This document shows, piece after piece, positions 8,507-17,553 of a stretch of DNA of 64,000 nt. The notes beneath the pieces were generated by a model. It worked only from the letters and a program-made list of their open reading frames with translations, made no database searches and had not been told where the DNA came from. The stretch's first letter is position 1, and every line of letters starts with the position of its first letter. The translations under genes and the position numbers were made by a program. The DNA is from Rossellomorea marisflavi (GTDB taxonomy: Bacteria > Bacillota > Bacilli > Bacillales > Bacillaceae_B), in the NCBI RefSeq assembly GCF_009806575.1, contig NZ_CP047095.1:3414001-3478000 (forward strand). Reading direction: 5' to 3'.

Positions 8507-9685
8507 TCAGCCGATCAGTTCAAAGACTCCCGCGGCGCCCATTCCGCCACCGATACACATCGTGACGATCCCGAACTGTTCGTTGCGTCTTTTCATCTCG
8601 TGCATCAGGGTGAGGGTCAGCTTCGATCCCGTGCATCCAAGTGGGTGCCCGAGGGCGATGGCCCCTCCGTTCACGTTCACCTTCTCTTCATCCAGACCAA
8701 GATGACGGATCACCTGGAGGGACTGGGAGGCGAATGCTTCATTCAATTCGAACAGACCGATGTCTGAGAGCTCAAGCCCAGCCATCTTGAGTGCCTTTGG
8801 AATCGCCTCAACAGGACCGATCCCCATGATTTCAGGTGGAACACCTGCAACGGCAAAGCTTCTGAATTTCACCAATTGCTGAAGTCCAAGAGAGCCTGCT
8901 TTTTCGCGATCCATGACCATGACCGCAGCTGCCCCGTCACTCGTTTGGGATGAATTCCCGGCGGTGACCGATCCCCTTACGTTGAATGCCGGACGAAGTT
9001 TTGCCAGTACGTCGGCACTCGTTCCTTCCCGAACCCCCTCATCCGTAGCGAATGAGAAGGATTTTTCCACAAGTTTGTTGGCGTCTGACACGGAGCGTCT
9101 CACGACATCGACAGGAACGATTTCGTCGTTGAATTTCCCTTCAGCGATGGCCCTGGCCGCTTTTTGGTGGCTTTTAACTGCAAAGGCGTCTTGATCTTCA
9201 CGTGAAATGCCGAATTTCCTGGCCACTTCTTCGGCTGTGTGGCCCATGCTCATATAGTATTCAGGAGCCGTTTCAGCCAAGGTTGGATTCGGTCTCGCCA
9301 CATGCCCCATCATCGGGACCATGCTCATGCTTTCTGCACCGCCTGCGATGGCTGTGTCTGAATGGCCAAGCATGATTTTCTCCGCCGCGTAGGCAATGGA
9401 TTGTAAACCGGAAGAACAATAACGGTTGATGGTTATGGCAGGTACCGTGTCCGGGAGTCCCGCAAGACCTCCGATGTTACGGGCCATATTCAACCCCTGC
9501 TCAGCTTCGGGCATGGCACAGCCGATGATGAGATCATCGATGTTCCCTTCATATCCGCCTGCACGTTTCAACGTTTCCTTGACGACCAGTGCTCCAAGAT
9601 CGTCCGGTCTCACCCCGGCAAGCGAACCTTTCCTTGATTTCCCCACCGGTGTACGAGCACCGGCGACAATGACTGCTTCACGCAT
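8507..9685 (-). CDS. fadA: Acetyl-CoA acyltransferase (3-ketoacyl-CoA thiolase) FadA
   Basis: A 392-residue thiolase that cleaves 3-ketoacyl-CoA to acetyl-CoA and a shortened acyl-CoA. The nucleophilic Cys is C90 in NRYCSSGLQ, the catalytic His is in [11 protein letters not shown], and the second Cys is in MCIGGGMG. It lies 23 bases after fadN and upstream of fadE, so the three enzymes form one pathway unit. Confidence 0.96.
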   Translation of the reverse strand: MREAVIVAGARTPVGKSRKGSLAGVRPDDLGALVVKETLKRAGGYEGNIDDLIIGCAMPEAEQGLNMARNIGGLAGLPDTVPAITINRYCSSGLQSIAYAAEKIMLGHSDTAIAGGAESMSMVPMMGHVARPNPTLAETAPEYYMSMGHTAEEVARKFGISREDQDAFAVKSHQKAARAIAEGKFNDEIVPVDVVRRSVSDANKLVEKSFSFATDEGVREGTSADVLAKLRPAFNVRGSVTAGNSSQTSDGAAAVMVMDREKAGSLGLQQLVKFRSFAVAGVPPEIMGIGPVEAIPKALKMAGLELSDIGLFELNEAFASQSLQVIRHLGLDEEKVNVNGGAIALGHPLGCTGSKLTLTLMHEMKRRNEQFGIVTMCIGGGMGAAGVFELIG

Positions 9686-9708
9686 GATGATTCCCCCGCT
9701 TCCTTCGA

Positions 9709-12093
9709 TTAGTTGCGCAATGGTTTTCCTTTAACGAGCATATGCTGCATCCGCTGCTGTGATTTCGGTTCTGCTACAAGACTGAGGAACGCTTCCCGTT
9801 CAAGGTCCAGAAGGTATTGTTCATCCACTTCCGTACCGAATGGAACTTTCCCGCCTGCAATTACGTAGGCAAGCTTCTTGGCGATCTTCAGGTCGTGCTC
9901 CGAGATATACCCGGAATGAAGCATGGCCTGTGCTCCGAGCAATAATGTCCCGTAGCCTGTTTCGCCTACCACCGGCACTTTTTTGCGTTGCGGGGCACGG
10001 TACCCGGTCTGATGGAGGGCAAGGACTGCCTGCTTTGCATCATAGAGCTGGTGATCCTGATTGACACTCACTCCGTCACGCTTATTGAGGAAGTTGTTTT
10101 CCCTCGCTTCATCACCCGACGTGGACACCTTTGCCATGGCGATTGTTTCGAATACTTTATTCGCTACCTTCTGAAGGTCGAAGTCCACTCCGTTCGGAAG
10201 GTCCTGCAGGTGCTTCATATAAAGCTCCTTATTGCCTCCCCCACCAGGGATCAATCCGACTCCGGCTTCAACAAGTCCCATATACGTTTCCATGGTTGCC
10301 TGGATGCGGGCTGCCGGCAGGCAAACTTCGCTTCCACCTCCGAGAGTCATACCGAATGGTGCAGCCACAACCGGTTTGGATGAATATTTGATCTTCATCA
10401 TCGCCGATTGGAAATGACGGACGACCATATCCAATTCGTACACGTCATCCTGCGCTTCCATGAGGATCATGGCGAGGTTTGCCCCGACGCAGAAGTTCTT
10501 GCCCTGGTTCCCGATCACCAAGCCTTTGTAATTCTTCTCCACTTCGTCAACAGATGAGTTGATCATCTGAAGGATGTCGAGGCCGATGGCATTGTTCTGA
10601 GAATGGAACTCTAGGAGTGCTACGCCATCGCCGATATCGATCAGGCTGGCACCCGTGTTTTTCTTGATGACTTTCCCTTGCTTCTTCAGCTGTTTCAAAC
10701 TGATATGCTTGGGATTTTTCTCTTCCGCTCTGTAGCTTCCTTCGTGGTAGAAGGAGCGCTGGCCCGATTCATCTTCGCTGTAGAACGTCGTGAATCCTGC
10801 TTCAAGCATTTGGTCTACCCAAACAGGGACGTTCAGCCCTTCTTCCTTCATTAAAGAGACGGAACGCTCCACCCCGATGGCATCCCATGTTTCAAACGGT
10901 CCCTTTTCCCAGCCGAAGCCCCATTTCATCGCCTGGTCGATGGCAACGATATCGTCGGCAATTTCACCGTGGAGCTCTGCGGAATAGAGAAGGACCGGAG
11001 ATAATATATTCCATAGTAAGGAACCAGCACGATCCTTGGCATAGACCAATGCTTTCATCTTATTGTTCAAGCCTTTTTCATTACGGCTCAGCTCTGTTGA
11101 GGCCGTTTTCAATTTTTTCCTCGGGCCATATTCAAGTGTTTCCGGATCAAGCTCAAGGATCTCTTTACCCTGCTTCAAGTAAAAACCCTGACCGCTCTTG
11201 CTTCCATACCACCCTTTTTCAAGCATGGTCTGGATGAAGGCCGGGATCTCGAATACGTTTTTCTCATCTCCGTCCACCTGGTCGTACACGTTTTTCGCCA
11301 CATGGGCGAATGTATCGAGCCCCACAACGTCAAGGGTCCGGAATGTCGCACTCTTCGGCCGTCCGATGGCAGGACCCGTAATGGAGTCCACCTCGCCGAC
11401 GCTGTATCCGCCTTTGAGCATTTCCTGTACTGTGACGAGGAGGCCGTACGTCCCGATACGGTTGGCGATGAAGTTCGGCGTATCTTTCGCAAGGACGACG
11501 CCCTTCCCAAGCACATCTTCGCCGAATTCCTTCATGAATGACAGGACCTCAGGATCGGTTTCGCCCGTCGGGATGACCTCCAGCAGCTTCAGGTAGCGGG
11601 GAGGATTGAAGAAGTGGGTGCCGAGGAAGTGCTTGCGGAAGTCCTCAGATCGCCCTTCCTTCATCGCTTCGATGGAAATACCGGACGTATTGGAGCTGAT
11701 GATGCTCCCCTCTTTTCTGAACGGCTCGATCTTCTCGAACACCTGTTTTTTCACATCCAAGTTCTCAACGACCACTTCAATGATCCAATCACAGTCTTTC
11801 AATGATTCAAGATCGTCTTCCAGGTTTCCTGGAGTGATCAAGCTGAGATTCCCTTTCACCGTGAGTGGTGCCGGTTTTTGTTTCAATAGCTTCTTTAAAG
11901 CGTTTTCACTAAATTGGTTCCTAAAAGAAGGATGCTCCATTGTCCATCCTTTTGCTGCGTCTTTGTCGGAGAGGTTTTTAGGGACGATGTCGAGAAGCAT
12001 GGTGGGGATCCCGATATTTGCAAGGTGTGCAGCGATGCCGGAACCCATGACACCCGATCCCAATACTGCCGCTTTCTGAATTCTACGTACCAA
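9709..12093 (-). CDS. fadN: FadN, 3-hydroxyacyl-CoA dehydrogenase / enoyl-CoA hydratase
   Basis: A 794-residue two-activity beta-oxidation enzyme. The NAD-binding Rossmann motif LGSGVMGSG is at the N-terminus, followed by the 3-hydroxyacyl-CoA dehydrogenase domains and a crotonase-type hydratase domain in the C-terminal part (oxyanion-hole segments around GMTLGGGSE and LIPGGGGNK). The start chosen is TTG at 12093, with AAAGGGGG eight bases upstream. A frame open to an ATG at 12132 would place the FadR-like operator inside the gene and has no ribosome site. Confidence 0.93.
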   Translation of the reverse strand: MVRRIQKAAVLGSGVMGSGIAAHLANIGIPTMLLDIVPKNLSDKDAAKGWTMEHPSFRNQFSENALKKLLKQKPAPLTVKGNLSLITPGNLEDDLESLKDCDWIIEVVVENLDVKKQVFEKIEPFRKEGSIISSNTSGISIEAMKEGRSEDFRKHFLGTHFFNPPRYLKLLEVIPTGETDPEVLSFMKEFGEDVLGKGVVLAKDTPNFIANRIGTYGLLVTVQEMLKGGYSVGEVDSITGPAIGRPKSATFRTLDVVGLDTFAHVAKNVYDQVDGDEKNVFEIPAFIQTMLEKGWYGSKSGQGFYLKQGKEILELDPETLEYGPRKKLKTASTELSRNEKGLNNKMKALVYAKDRAGSLLWNILSPVLLYSAELHGEIADDIVAIDQAMKWGFGWEKGPFETWDAIGVERSVSLMKEEGLNVPVWVDQMLEAGFTTFYSEDESGQRSFYHEGSYRAEEKNPKHISLKQLKKQGKVIKKNTGASLIDIGDGVALLEFHSQNNAIGLDILQMINSSVDEVEKNYKGLVIGNQGKNFCVGANLAMILMEAQDDVYELDMVVRHFQSAMMKIKYSSKPVVAAPFGMTLGGGSEVCLPAARIQATMETYMGLVEAGVGLIPGGGGNKELYMKHLQDLPNGVDFDLQKVANKVFETIAMAKVSTSGDEARENNFLNKRDGVSVNQDHQLYDAKQAVLALHQTGYRAPQRKKVPVVGETGYGTLLLGAQAMLHSGYISEHDLKIAKKLAYVIAGGKVPFGTEVDEQYLLDLEREAFLSLVAEPKSQQRMQHMLVKGKPLRN

Positions 12094-12117
12094 TCTATTT
12101 TCCCCCTTTGAAGGTTT

Positions 12118-12135
12118 TGAATGAATACTCATTCA
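12118..12135 (-). promoter_or_regulatory. FadR-type operator of the fadNAE operon
   Basis: An 18-base inverted repeat, TGAATGAGTATTCATTCA on the minus strand, matches the known Bacillus FadR consensus (TGAATGA-N4-TCATTCA type) in both arms. It lies 25 bases upstream of the fadN TTG start, in the expected leader or early transcribed region. FadR would repress the operon until long-chain acyl-CoA binds it. Confidence 0.9.
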
Positions 12136-12294
12136 TTTTATGTCGAAAAAAAAGACCCGAATGAGTTTCTGTTACCTATAATATAAACGAAAATCAAAAC
12201 TATCGCAATATTTAAACGTTTAAAAATTCTATTTTTTGTTAACGGTACATCTCCCTCTCCGCCTGCGGGCACGCTAAGGATGGAGGTGAGAAAC

Positions 12295-12426
12295 GTGGCC
12301 AAACATAAGAAGGATCCATCAAAAGGCGGGGTCAGCGCAGCCAGCATCAAAGGTGATGCCGGTCCTGGTACTGAACCTGGCGGCAAGCGCAATAGCCAGA
12401 ACAACCAATACAAAAAACAACCGTAA
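12295..12426 (+). CDS. yuzL: YuzL-family small protein (43 aa)
   Basis: A GTG start preceded by GGAGGTGAG opens a 43-residue basic, Gly/Asn/Gln-rich protein (begins MAKHKKDPSKGG, ends QYKKQP). Composition, length and position, divergent from fadN near yusM, match the YuzL family of sporulating bacilli. The function is unknown; the composition resembles small spore proteins. Confidence 0.85.
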   Translation: MAKHKKDPSKGGVSAASIKGDAGPGTEPGGKRNSQNNQYKKQP

Positions 12427-12432
12427 TGCGAG

Positions 12433-12460
12433 AGGCGTTTCCTAAAGGGAACGCCTGTTT
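12433..12460 (+). terminator. Hairpin after yuzL
   Basis: AGGCGTT pairs with AACGCCT through inner TCC/GGA pairs, followed by GTTTA, six bases after the yuzL stop. The T tract is poor, so it is a moderate terminator. Confidence 0.6.
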
Positions 12461-12956
12461 ACGTAAGTCTTTTGCCCATGATGAAATATTCTTCCGGCAC
12501 ATGGGGGTAGAATCCTTCCTTTACGACCACCCAGCCTTTTCTTTCGTAAAATCGGATCGCACCTGTATTTTCCTTCCTGACGGTCAGGAGCGCCTTCTCT
12601 TCCCTTCTTCCTTCAAGGAGGGCATCCATGAGTCTCCCTGCAATCCCCTTCCCTCTATGTTCAGGAGCCACTCCCAGCTCCACTAGTTCCATGGCATGCC
12701 TCACCCATTCTTTATCAGGCAGCAGATGCCGGGCGAGAAGATCGTGATAATATTGGCCGGCAAGTGACGTGTAACCATAAATGTATCCGATGACAGCCCC
12801 ATTCTCCACCACAAGATACCCTTCATGCCCCGGGTATTTCGCATGTTTTCTGAACTGGATCTCCATCGGTATGCGTTCCACGTTAAAAAGTCTGCTGTAC
12901 AACCTCACCATCCTTGGAAAATAAGGACTGCGGATCTCCATCGGTATAAACTCCAT
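12459..12956 (-). CDS. GNAT-family N-acetyltransferase
   Basis: A 165-residue GCN5-related acetyltransferase. The acetyl-CoA-binding motif A is seen as ELGVAPEHRGKGIAGRL (about residues 91-107), followed by an AIRFYERKGWVV strand-helix-strand segment typical of the fold. GGAGGGGTGGG precedes the ATG. The substrate is unknown. It is not part of the B. subtilis order here and looks like a single-gene insertion between yuzL and fadM. Confidence 0.88.
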   Translation of the reverse strand: MEFIPMEIRSPYFPRMVRLYSRLFNVERIPMEIQFRKHAKYPGHEGYLVVENGAVIGYIYGYTSLAGQYYHDLLARHLLPDKEWVRHAMELVELGVAPEHRGKGIAGRLMDALLEGRREEKALLTVRKENTGAIRFYERKGWVVVKEGFYPHVPEEYFIMGKRLT

Positions 12957-12980
12957 CCCACCCCTCCATTCTCTCCAACC

Positions 12981-13004
12981 AAAAAGACCCCATTTGAGGG
13001 GTCC
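12981..13004 (-). terminator. Terminator after proline dehydrogenase
   Basis: On the minus strand GGACCCC pairs with GGGGTC(T) around TCAAAT and is followed by a T run. Confidence 0.8.
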
Positions 13005-13013
13005 TTGACATTC

Positions 13014-13931
13014 TTATTTCTTCATGACCCCTTTTAGAACAAACGCGACGTTTGCCGGTCTTTCAGCGAGCCTCCTCATGAAGTATCCATACCAGTCGGT
13101 ACCATACGGAACATAGACCCGCATTTTGTATCCTTCCTTCACGAGTTCATGCTGACGCTCCACCCTGATCCCGAACAGCATCTGGAATTCGAATTGATCA
13201 TAAGGGATGTTATATTCTTCAACGAGCTGTTTCGTGTATTCGATCATGGCATCGTCATGAGTCGCGATGGCGGTATAATTTCCGTTAAGGAGGTGGGTCT
13301 TGATGATGCGCTTGAAGCTCTCATCTACGTCCTTTTTATCCGGAAATGCCACTTCAGGGGATTCTTTGTATGCCCCCTTCACCAATCGCAGATTGGGTGA
13401 ATAGTGATTAAGATCGTCGATATCCTTTTCCGTTCTATATAGATAGGCTTGAATGACCGTACCGATGTTGTCATATTCGGATTTGAGCCTCTTGAAAATA
13501 TCGATGGTCTGGCCGCATCGTCCGTAATCCTCCATGTCGATGGTGACGAATACATTTTGTCTTGTGGCCTCATCGAGGATCATCCTCATGTTCTTCATGA
13601 CCACTTCTTCTGAGATATCCAGCCCCATGGACGTCATCTTCAAGGACAACTGGGAGTTCAGATGTTCTTTCCCGATGGCGCGGATCGCCTCTACGCACTC
13701 CTTCGCCATGGCATTCGCCTCTTCTTCGTTATCCACAAATTCACCAAGGTAATCGATGGTGACGGCAAGATTCTGTTTGTTGAGCTCCCGTATGACCTCT
13801 GTTGCCTGGACGATCGATGATCCTGCCACGAAACGTGCGGCACCGAATCGCAAACCATACTTTTTGGCGAGCTTCGTCATTGATTTATTTTTTGAAAGGA
13901 ATAGAAAGAAATTACGCATTGCCTGTTCCAT
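13014..13931 (-). CDS. fadM: Proline dehydrogenase (YusM/FadM)
   Basis: A 305-residue FAD-dependent proline dehydrogenase with the TIM-barrel PutA/PRODH fold. It oxidises proline to pyrroline-5-carboxylate. Recognisable segments are VTIDMEDYGRC, RLVKGAYKES and the C-terminal VPYGTDWYGYFMRRLAERP, which carries the substrate-binding RxxxR (RRLAER). The ATG at 13931 has AGGGGGC upstream. Position and length match B. subtilis YusM next to yusN. No P5C dehydrogenase is adjacent. Confidence 0.93.
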   Translation of the reverse strand: MEQAMRNFFLFLSKNKSMTKLAKKYGLRFGAARFVAGSSIVQATEVIRELNKQNLAVTIDYLGEFVDNEEEANAMAKECVEAIRAIGKEHLNSQLSLKMTSMGLDISEEVVMKNMRMILDEATRQNVFVTIDMEDYGRCGQTIDIFKRLKSEYDNIGTVIQAYLYRTEKDIDDLNHYSPNLRLVKGAYKESPEVAFPDKKDVDESFKRIIKTHLLNGNYTAIATHDDAMIEYTKQLVEEYNIPYDQFEFQMLFGIRVERQHELVKEGYKMRVYVPYGTDWYGYFMRRLAERPANVAFVLKGVMKK

Positions 13932-14160
13932 GTTGTTATGCCCCCTGTAGAACAATTATCTTTATCCGGAAAACGTTTTCTTTAATGCCAAAAAATAAAA
14001 TGTTCAAACAATTATCATATTTACCAACATTCTATCACCTTTTGTCGATTTTGAATATAGCCTTTGATTACTTTATCAGGAGAACGTTCAAGCTGAATAC
14101 TTGATGGGTATGGAGGCACAATAAGACCTGTTCGCCCATTAAGTAAAGGAGGAACCCATT

Positions 14161-14412
14161 TTGGAACAACCAATGAATATTTCCCAAGGCAACGTCTATC
14201 AACAACCGCCGCAAGTGATCACAACAAAGGATTCCCTTTATATAAACGATATGCTGGCGTGGAACCTCAATGCCATGAAAAAATGCCATTTTGCCGCTGC
14301 CCACACACAGGATCCATCCATCCGCTCCCTGCTGGATCGATGCGGTCAAATGCATCAGCGTCATTACGAACAATTGATGAATCATCTTCAGAAGCATACG
14401 ATGCAACAATAA
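14161..14412 (+). CDS. Small spore-coat-associated protein (YusN/CotF neighbour, 83 aa)
   Basis: TTG start with AAAGGAGG nine bases upstream. The 83-residue protein has a Gln/Pro-rich N-terminus and a helical C-terminal part with the pattern of half of a CotF-type ferritin-like bundle (NDMLAWNLNAMKKCHFAAAH). It is 12 bases upstream of a CotF-family gene and probably co-transcribed in the sporulating mother cell. No sporulation promoter was confidently identified. Confidence 0.75.
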   Translation: MEQPMNISQGNVYQQPPQVITTKDSLYINDMLAWNLNAMKKCHFAAAHTQDPSIRSLLDRCGQMHQRHYEQLMNHLQKHTMQQ

Positions 14413-14424
14413 GGAGGAATTTAC

Positions 14425-14763
14425 ATGGATCAATCCAAGATTCAAAACCCCAAGACCCAAGTACCTGATACCCCTCAGATGAATGATCGGGATTTCATGA
14501 CCGACATCTTGACACTGGAGAAGCATATGACCGCTTCCTATGGGACCGCGTTGAATGAAGCGAGCCACGATGGATTGTACCAGGATATCCTCTCCGTGTT
14601 CACGGAAACCCAGAACGCCCAACGGGACATCTACAACGAAATGTTCCGAAAAGGCTGGTATTCACTGGAAGCTGCGGATAACCAAACGCTGCAGCAGTCC
14701 CTCAAGCAACACCAGCAGACCGCAGCTCAGTTCCCTTATAAGGAGAACGGACCCATTCAATAA
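14425..14763 (+). CDS. yusN: Spore coat protein, CotF family (YusN-like)
   Basis: A 112-residue CotF-family protein. The core begins NDRDFMTDILTLEKHM and continues with long helices typical of the CotF ferritin-like bundle, ending with a Gln-rich helix. AAGGAGG precedes the ATG. In B. subtilis the corresponding slot next to yusM holds yusN, a coat protein gene. It is paired with the 83-residue helical protein immediately upstream. Confidence 0.82.
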   Translation: MDQSKIQNPKTQVPDTPQMNDRDFMTDILTLEKHMTASYGTALNEASHDGLYQDILSVFTETQNAQRDIYNEMFRKGWYSLEAADNQTLQQSLKQHQQTAAQFPYKENGPIQ

Positions 14764-14769
14764 CGATAC

Positions 14770-14803
14770 AGCAGACAGGCGAACATTCCTGTCTGCTTTT
14801 TTT
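14770..14803 (+). terminator. Terminator of the coat gene pair
   Basis: AGCAGACAGG pairs with CCTGTCTGCT around an 8-base loop and runs into seven or more T residues, six bases after the CotF-family stop. Confidence 0.92.
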
Positions 14804-14860
14804 CTGCTCCTGACCGTCCGGCATGGTATGATTATCAAAAAGGTGAAAGGAGAGGAAAGA

Positions 14861-15169
14861 ATGGGTACGATTACAATTTCAAGAGAATCACAATTCATGA
14901 ACAAAATGCGCAGTTATGATATCTACGTGGATGGGGAAAAAATAGGTGAAATTAAAAATGGAGGCACTGAAGAGATACCCGTTCCTCCAGGAGAACACGT
15001 CATACAGCTGCAGATCGACTGGTGCAAAAGCAAAGAAATCCCCTTCCGTCTATCAGAAGGCGAAAAGCAATCCTTCCAGTGTGGAAGCAGGCTGAAGGGA
15101 TGGAAAGTATTGAAGGCCTCTTCAAGCATGGATAAAGAGGATGTTTTTGTCTATCTGGATCAATTGTAA
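14861..15169 (+). CDS. Hypothetical protein, PEGA-like beta-sandwich pattern (102 aa)
   Basis: ATG with AAAGGAGAGG seven bases upstream, although the frame is open much further. The 102-residue soluble protein has the alternating strand pattern IYVDGEKIGEIKNGGTEEIPV-PPGEH typical of small PEGA/DUF2846-type beta-sandwich domains. A likely disulfide or metal pair (Cys in DWCKS and FQCGS) is present. No signal peptide. The function is unknown; the gene has no close terminator downstream. Confidence 0.7.
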   Translation: MGTITISRESQFMNKMRSYDIYVDGEKIGEIKNGGTEEIPVPPGEHVIQLQIDWCKSKEIPFRLSEGEKQSFQCGSRLKGWKVLKASSSMDKEDVFVYLDQL

Positions 15170-15539
15170 GGACTGGGGCGTTTCTATTCTTACAGAGAAT
15201 CCCTCTTTATGAACCCTAGCAGAAGGCATCGTTCATCGGTGAGTGCTATCAGATAGGAAGCTTGAAAAGGGATGGGACAGGAGTCCGTTCCGTTCCGCTG
15301 CGGCCACCCGCTTACCATGGGTGTGCGGTCCAGCTGAGTCGGGTAACCTCCGCTGCACTGCACTCTCTGCATCTGGAGGGGTGATCGCTTTCTGGCAATC
15401 CACCTTTTCACACATACACCACCCATTACCATCACAGAGTGGACATCGTTCACTCCTACTTTTTTTGCATTCTCCTGAGGAAAAATGGCCAATTCACTTA
15501 GGACTCGCTCGGACAATTACTTCTGCACACTCACTACCC
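15170..15539. other. Non-coding stretch with a GC-rich repeat-like segment
   Basis: No supported gene. Positions about 15260-15375 stand out as GC-rich with internal complementarity: CCGCTGCGG..ACCCGC facing GGGTGTGCGG around CTTACCAT, then CTCCGCTGCACTGCACTC. This resembles the dispersed non-coding repeat elements of Bacillaceae rather than a gene. Frames on both strands here lack ribosome sites. Confidence 0.4.
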
Positions 15540-15565
15540 ACGCCCTTTTATCAGGGCGTTTTTTT
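15540..15565 (+). terminator. Strong terminator without an adjacent upstream gene
   Basis: CGCCC pairs with GGGCG (ACGCCCTTTTATCAGGGCGT) and is followed by seven T residues. It lies 370 bases after the 102-residue gene and 127 bases before the next start, so it ends either a very long 3' UTR or a separate short transcript. Confidence 0.8.
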
Positions 15566-15691
15566 CATAGAGGGGAATCGCCGATCGGTAAGGGGCGATA
15601 CTCGGAAATCTACTCTTCTAAATTCCACAGAAATAGTCCGAACACTTCTCTATCATTTTCATACACTATTACTAGAAACGGAGGTGATGAC

Positions 15692-16333
15692 ATGGCAAGA
15701 AACCGAAGACATCAAAGAGGGGAAGGTCCTCCTGCTTCTTCAGATCATGACGAAACGTGCATGGTTCACAAGGAGTGTATGGACAGGGCATTCCGTCTTC
15801 CTGTTTTCTTAAGTACTACCAACACCCTCAATCCCCGTCAGCAGCGCTTCCTTAATCGGCTGATCGCCGAGATGGAAGAAGCCCTTCTCTTTCCACGAAC
15901 CGGCCCTATTACCGAAAACTACCCTGAAACCATATTAACCAACGTCCGAAGACTGGTTTCATCAAGCTACGGCATGCTGGCAATGAACTTCCGCCGCTTT
16001 CTAGTAGAAGTGGTGGATACCAACGTAGGAGGGACACCTTCTCCTGAACCATTTTGGCAGGGATCCAGCTTTGCTCAGATCGAGCCCGCGATGGCCTTCC
16101 AGCGAGGCATCCCGATCCTTCTGGTCAGGGAGAAAGGAACAGATTTGACGAACGGTCTATGGCTAGGAGGAATCCCACCACTCAACACGTTGATCGAATG
16201 GGATTCAGAGAACCAAACCGTGGATGAATTCTTCGAGAGCGTATCTTGGAGAGAGGTCTTTGCCTTCTGGACGGCGGAGGTCAGGACCACTTATTACAAT
16301 CTGACTGAACCGGATGTACAATACAGGTGCTGA
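15692..16333 (+). CDS. Hypothetical protein with TIR / deoxyribosyltransferase-like layout
   Basis: A 213-residue soluble protein with AACGGAGGTGATG before the ATG. The order of elements suggests a flavodoxin-like Rossmannoid fold as in TIR-like and nucleoside 2-deoxyribosyltransferase proteins: strand VFLST (38-42), helix 48-64, strand LLFP (65-68), segment SSYGMLAMNF (91-100), then FAQIEPAMAFQRGIPILLV (127-145), where E131 sits where these families place their catalytic Glu ahead of the 'A.a.gkPvi' strand. The N-terminus is disordered and charged. The assignment is inference from pattern only; it could be an unrelated Bacillus-specific protein. It is a single gene between two terminators. 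Confidence 0.6.
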   Translation: MARNRRHQRGEGPPASSDHDETCMVHKECMDRAFRLPVFLSTTNTLNPRQQRFLNRLIAEMEEALLFPRTGPITENYPETILTNVRRLVSSSYGMLAMNFRRFLVEVVDTNVGGTPSPEPFWQGSSFAQIEPAMAFQRGIPILLVREKGTDLTNGLWLGGIPPLNTLIEWDSENQTVDEFFESVSWREVFAFWTAEVRTTYYNLTEPDVQYRC

Positions 16334-16348
16334 TTCATGCGCACCGAT

Positions 16349-16395
16349 AAAAGCCCATCCCGGCGAGTGGCACCACTCACTGGGACGGGCTTTTA
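16349..16395 (+). terminator. Terminator after the 213-residue protein
   Basis: AAAAGCCCATCCC(GG)CGAGTGG pairs with CCACTC..GGGACGGGCTTTT with two mismatched positions. T and A runs on both sides allow it to act in both directions. Confidence 0.92.
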
Positions 16396-16467
16396 TTGTA
16401 ATTCATTTGTAGGAAGGCGTTTATCTGCATCCCTCACTAAATCACTCATCAGAAAGAGCCCTCAATC

Positions 16468-17154
16468 TTAGTTTTCATCAACGGCACGCTGAATGGCATT
16501 GAAAGGATTCTTGTCTTCTGAATCAATGGTATAGACTGTTTTTCCATCCTGCCACTTCACTTCCGTACCGGGATGCTCCTTGAATCCATTGATGGTGATG
16601 ATTCCCCGGTCATGCGGTGCAGGAAGAGTATGTTCTTCCAGGTATGCTACGACTTCCTTGGCCATATCAAGGCCTCCGTCATAGCCGTCAATGGCATATT
16701 GTTCGTCAGTGGGAAAATCGACCCTGATCAGCCAATTCCCCTCATTCCACGAGACATATTCATGCCCTGCCGCCCCTTCTTGAAGCGCTTTGAGACCGTG
16801 CCCCAAATCGGCATTGGTCTGTTCCACTGTCGAATAATTCTTGATAGATCCCGCTGCTTTTTCAGCCGTTTCAAACTTCTCTTCTTCAACCTTCAGCTGA
16901 TTTTCCTCGGGTTGTTCTCCTGACGTCTGCTCATCCTTCTCTTCACTACTATCATCCATTTCATCTTTGTCGGATTCGGAAGTCCCTTGAGCCTCTTCCA
17001 TTTCATCAGACTTCACGTCATCGGACTGGTCGGTTTGTTCCTGGGAGGCAGCCTTTTGATCCCCGTCAGCAGAAGCACTACTTTCCTGGCTGCACGCTGA
17101 CAAAGCAAGGAATCCTGCCAAGAAAAACGCCGCTCCGGCATAATATCCTTTCAT
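16468..17154 (-). CDS. Acidic lipoprotein of unknown function (228 aa)
   Basis: A signal peptide and lipobox LSAC (Cys21) mark it as a lipoprotein. The ATG at 17154 has AAGGTGG upstream. Residues 22-90 are a very acidic, Ser/Gln/Glu/Asp-rich tether. The C-terminal about 130 residues are a folded domain (GNWLIRVDFPTDEQY..VVAYLEEHTLPAPHD..INGFKEHPGTEVKW) that I do not recognise. The long tether suggests a domain held across the peptidoglycan. Confidence 0.82.
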   Translation of the reverse strand: MKGYYAGAAFFLAGFLALSACSQESSASADGDQKAASQEQTDQSDDVKSDEMEEAQGTSESDKDEMDDSSEEKDEQTSGEQPEENQLKVEEEKFETAEKAAGSIKNYSTVEQTNADLGHGLKALQEGAAGHEYVSWNEGNWLIRVDFPTDEQYAIDGYDGGLDMAKEVVAYLEEHTLPAPHDRGIITINGFKEHPGTEVKWQDGKTVYTIDSEDKNPFNAIQRAVDEN

Positions 17155-17235
17155 AGATTGGCACCACCTTTTCGTTGAATATATAGATTGTTTTCCCTTC
17201 TCCCTCCCTATAAAACATGGAGCCATACACAGATA

Positions 17236-17291
17236 CAAAAAGAGCCACCCGAAACGGTCCGCATTCTGCGCCCCGTTTGGGAATGGCTCTT
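17236..17291. terminator. Large hairpin between yusU and the lipoprotein gene
   Basis: AAGAGCCA.CCGAAACGG pairs with CCGTTTGGG..TGGCTCTT around a 15-base loop; on the minus strand the stem is followed by TTTTTGT. It overlaps the yusU stop and should terminate the siderophore/yusU transcript. Confidence 0.75.
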
Positions 17292-17550
17292 ATGAATCAT
17301 CCTGGCCTTTCGTTTGCTCGCGGTGGATCCTGTTCCACTCCTTGATCTGCTCCACCATCTCTTTCATATCCGCTTTTCCTTCTGGATATAGGGAGTTCCA
17401 ATGCTTGACGAGGGCAGGCATATTTTTGGCAATGAAGGAATACAGCGCATAGCGGGTGACCATCTCTTTCTTTTCAGATGTGCTCTCACCAAGGAGCAGC
17501 TCCGTGTATTTCTCAATCAAGGCATCAAACTGATCGTCAAATTCACTCAT
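17290..17550 (-). CDS. yusU: YusU-family protein (DUF2573)
   Basis: An 86-residue, all-helical, charged cytosolic protein (begins MSEFDDQFDALIEKY). In B. subtilis yusU lies next to yusV, and here it is three genes from the same ATPase in the same direction, directly after the FhuF-like gene (3-base gap). AAAGGAGAG precedes the ATG. The role is unknown; its position suggests a link to siderophore iron handling. Confidence 0.85.
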   Translation of the reverse strand: MSEFDDQFDALIEKYTELLLGESTSEKKEMVTRYALYSFIAKNMPALVKHWNSLYPEGKADMKEMVEQIKEWNRIHREQTKGQDDS

Positions 17551-17553
17551 GGT

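Noticed and set aside
12211..12224. Palindrome TTTAAACGTTTAAA upstream of fadN
   Set aside because: AT-rich palindrome in AT-rich DNA without link to a known regulator; the FadR-type site is distinct and much more specific.
12138..12413. Minus-strand frame opposite yuzL
   Set aside because: No ribosome site; antisense to the well-supported yuzL gene.
14068..14622. Minus-strand frame of 184 codons
   Set aside because: It is the shadow of the two coat genes, which have strong ribosome sites and family motifs.
15243..15812. Plus-strand frame of 189 codons overlapping the 213-residue protein
   Set aside because: No ribosome site, crosses a strong terminator at 15540-15565, and its composition is not protein-like.
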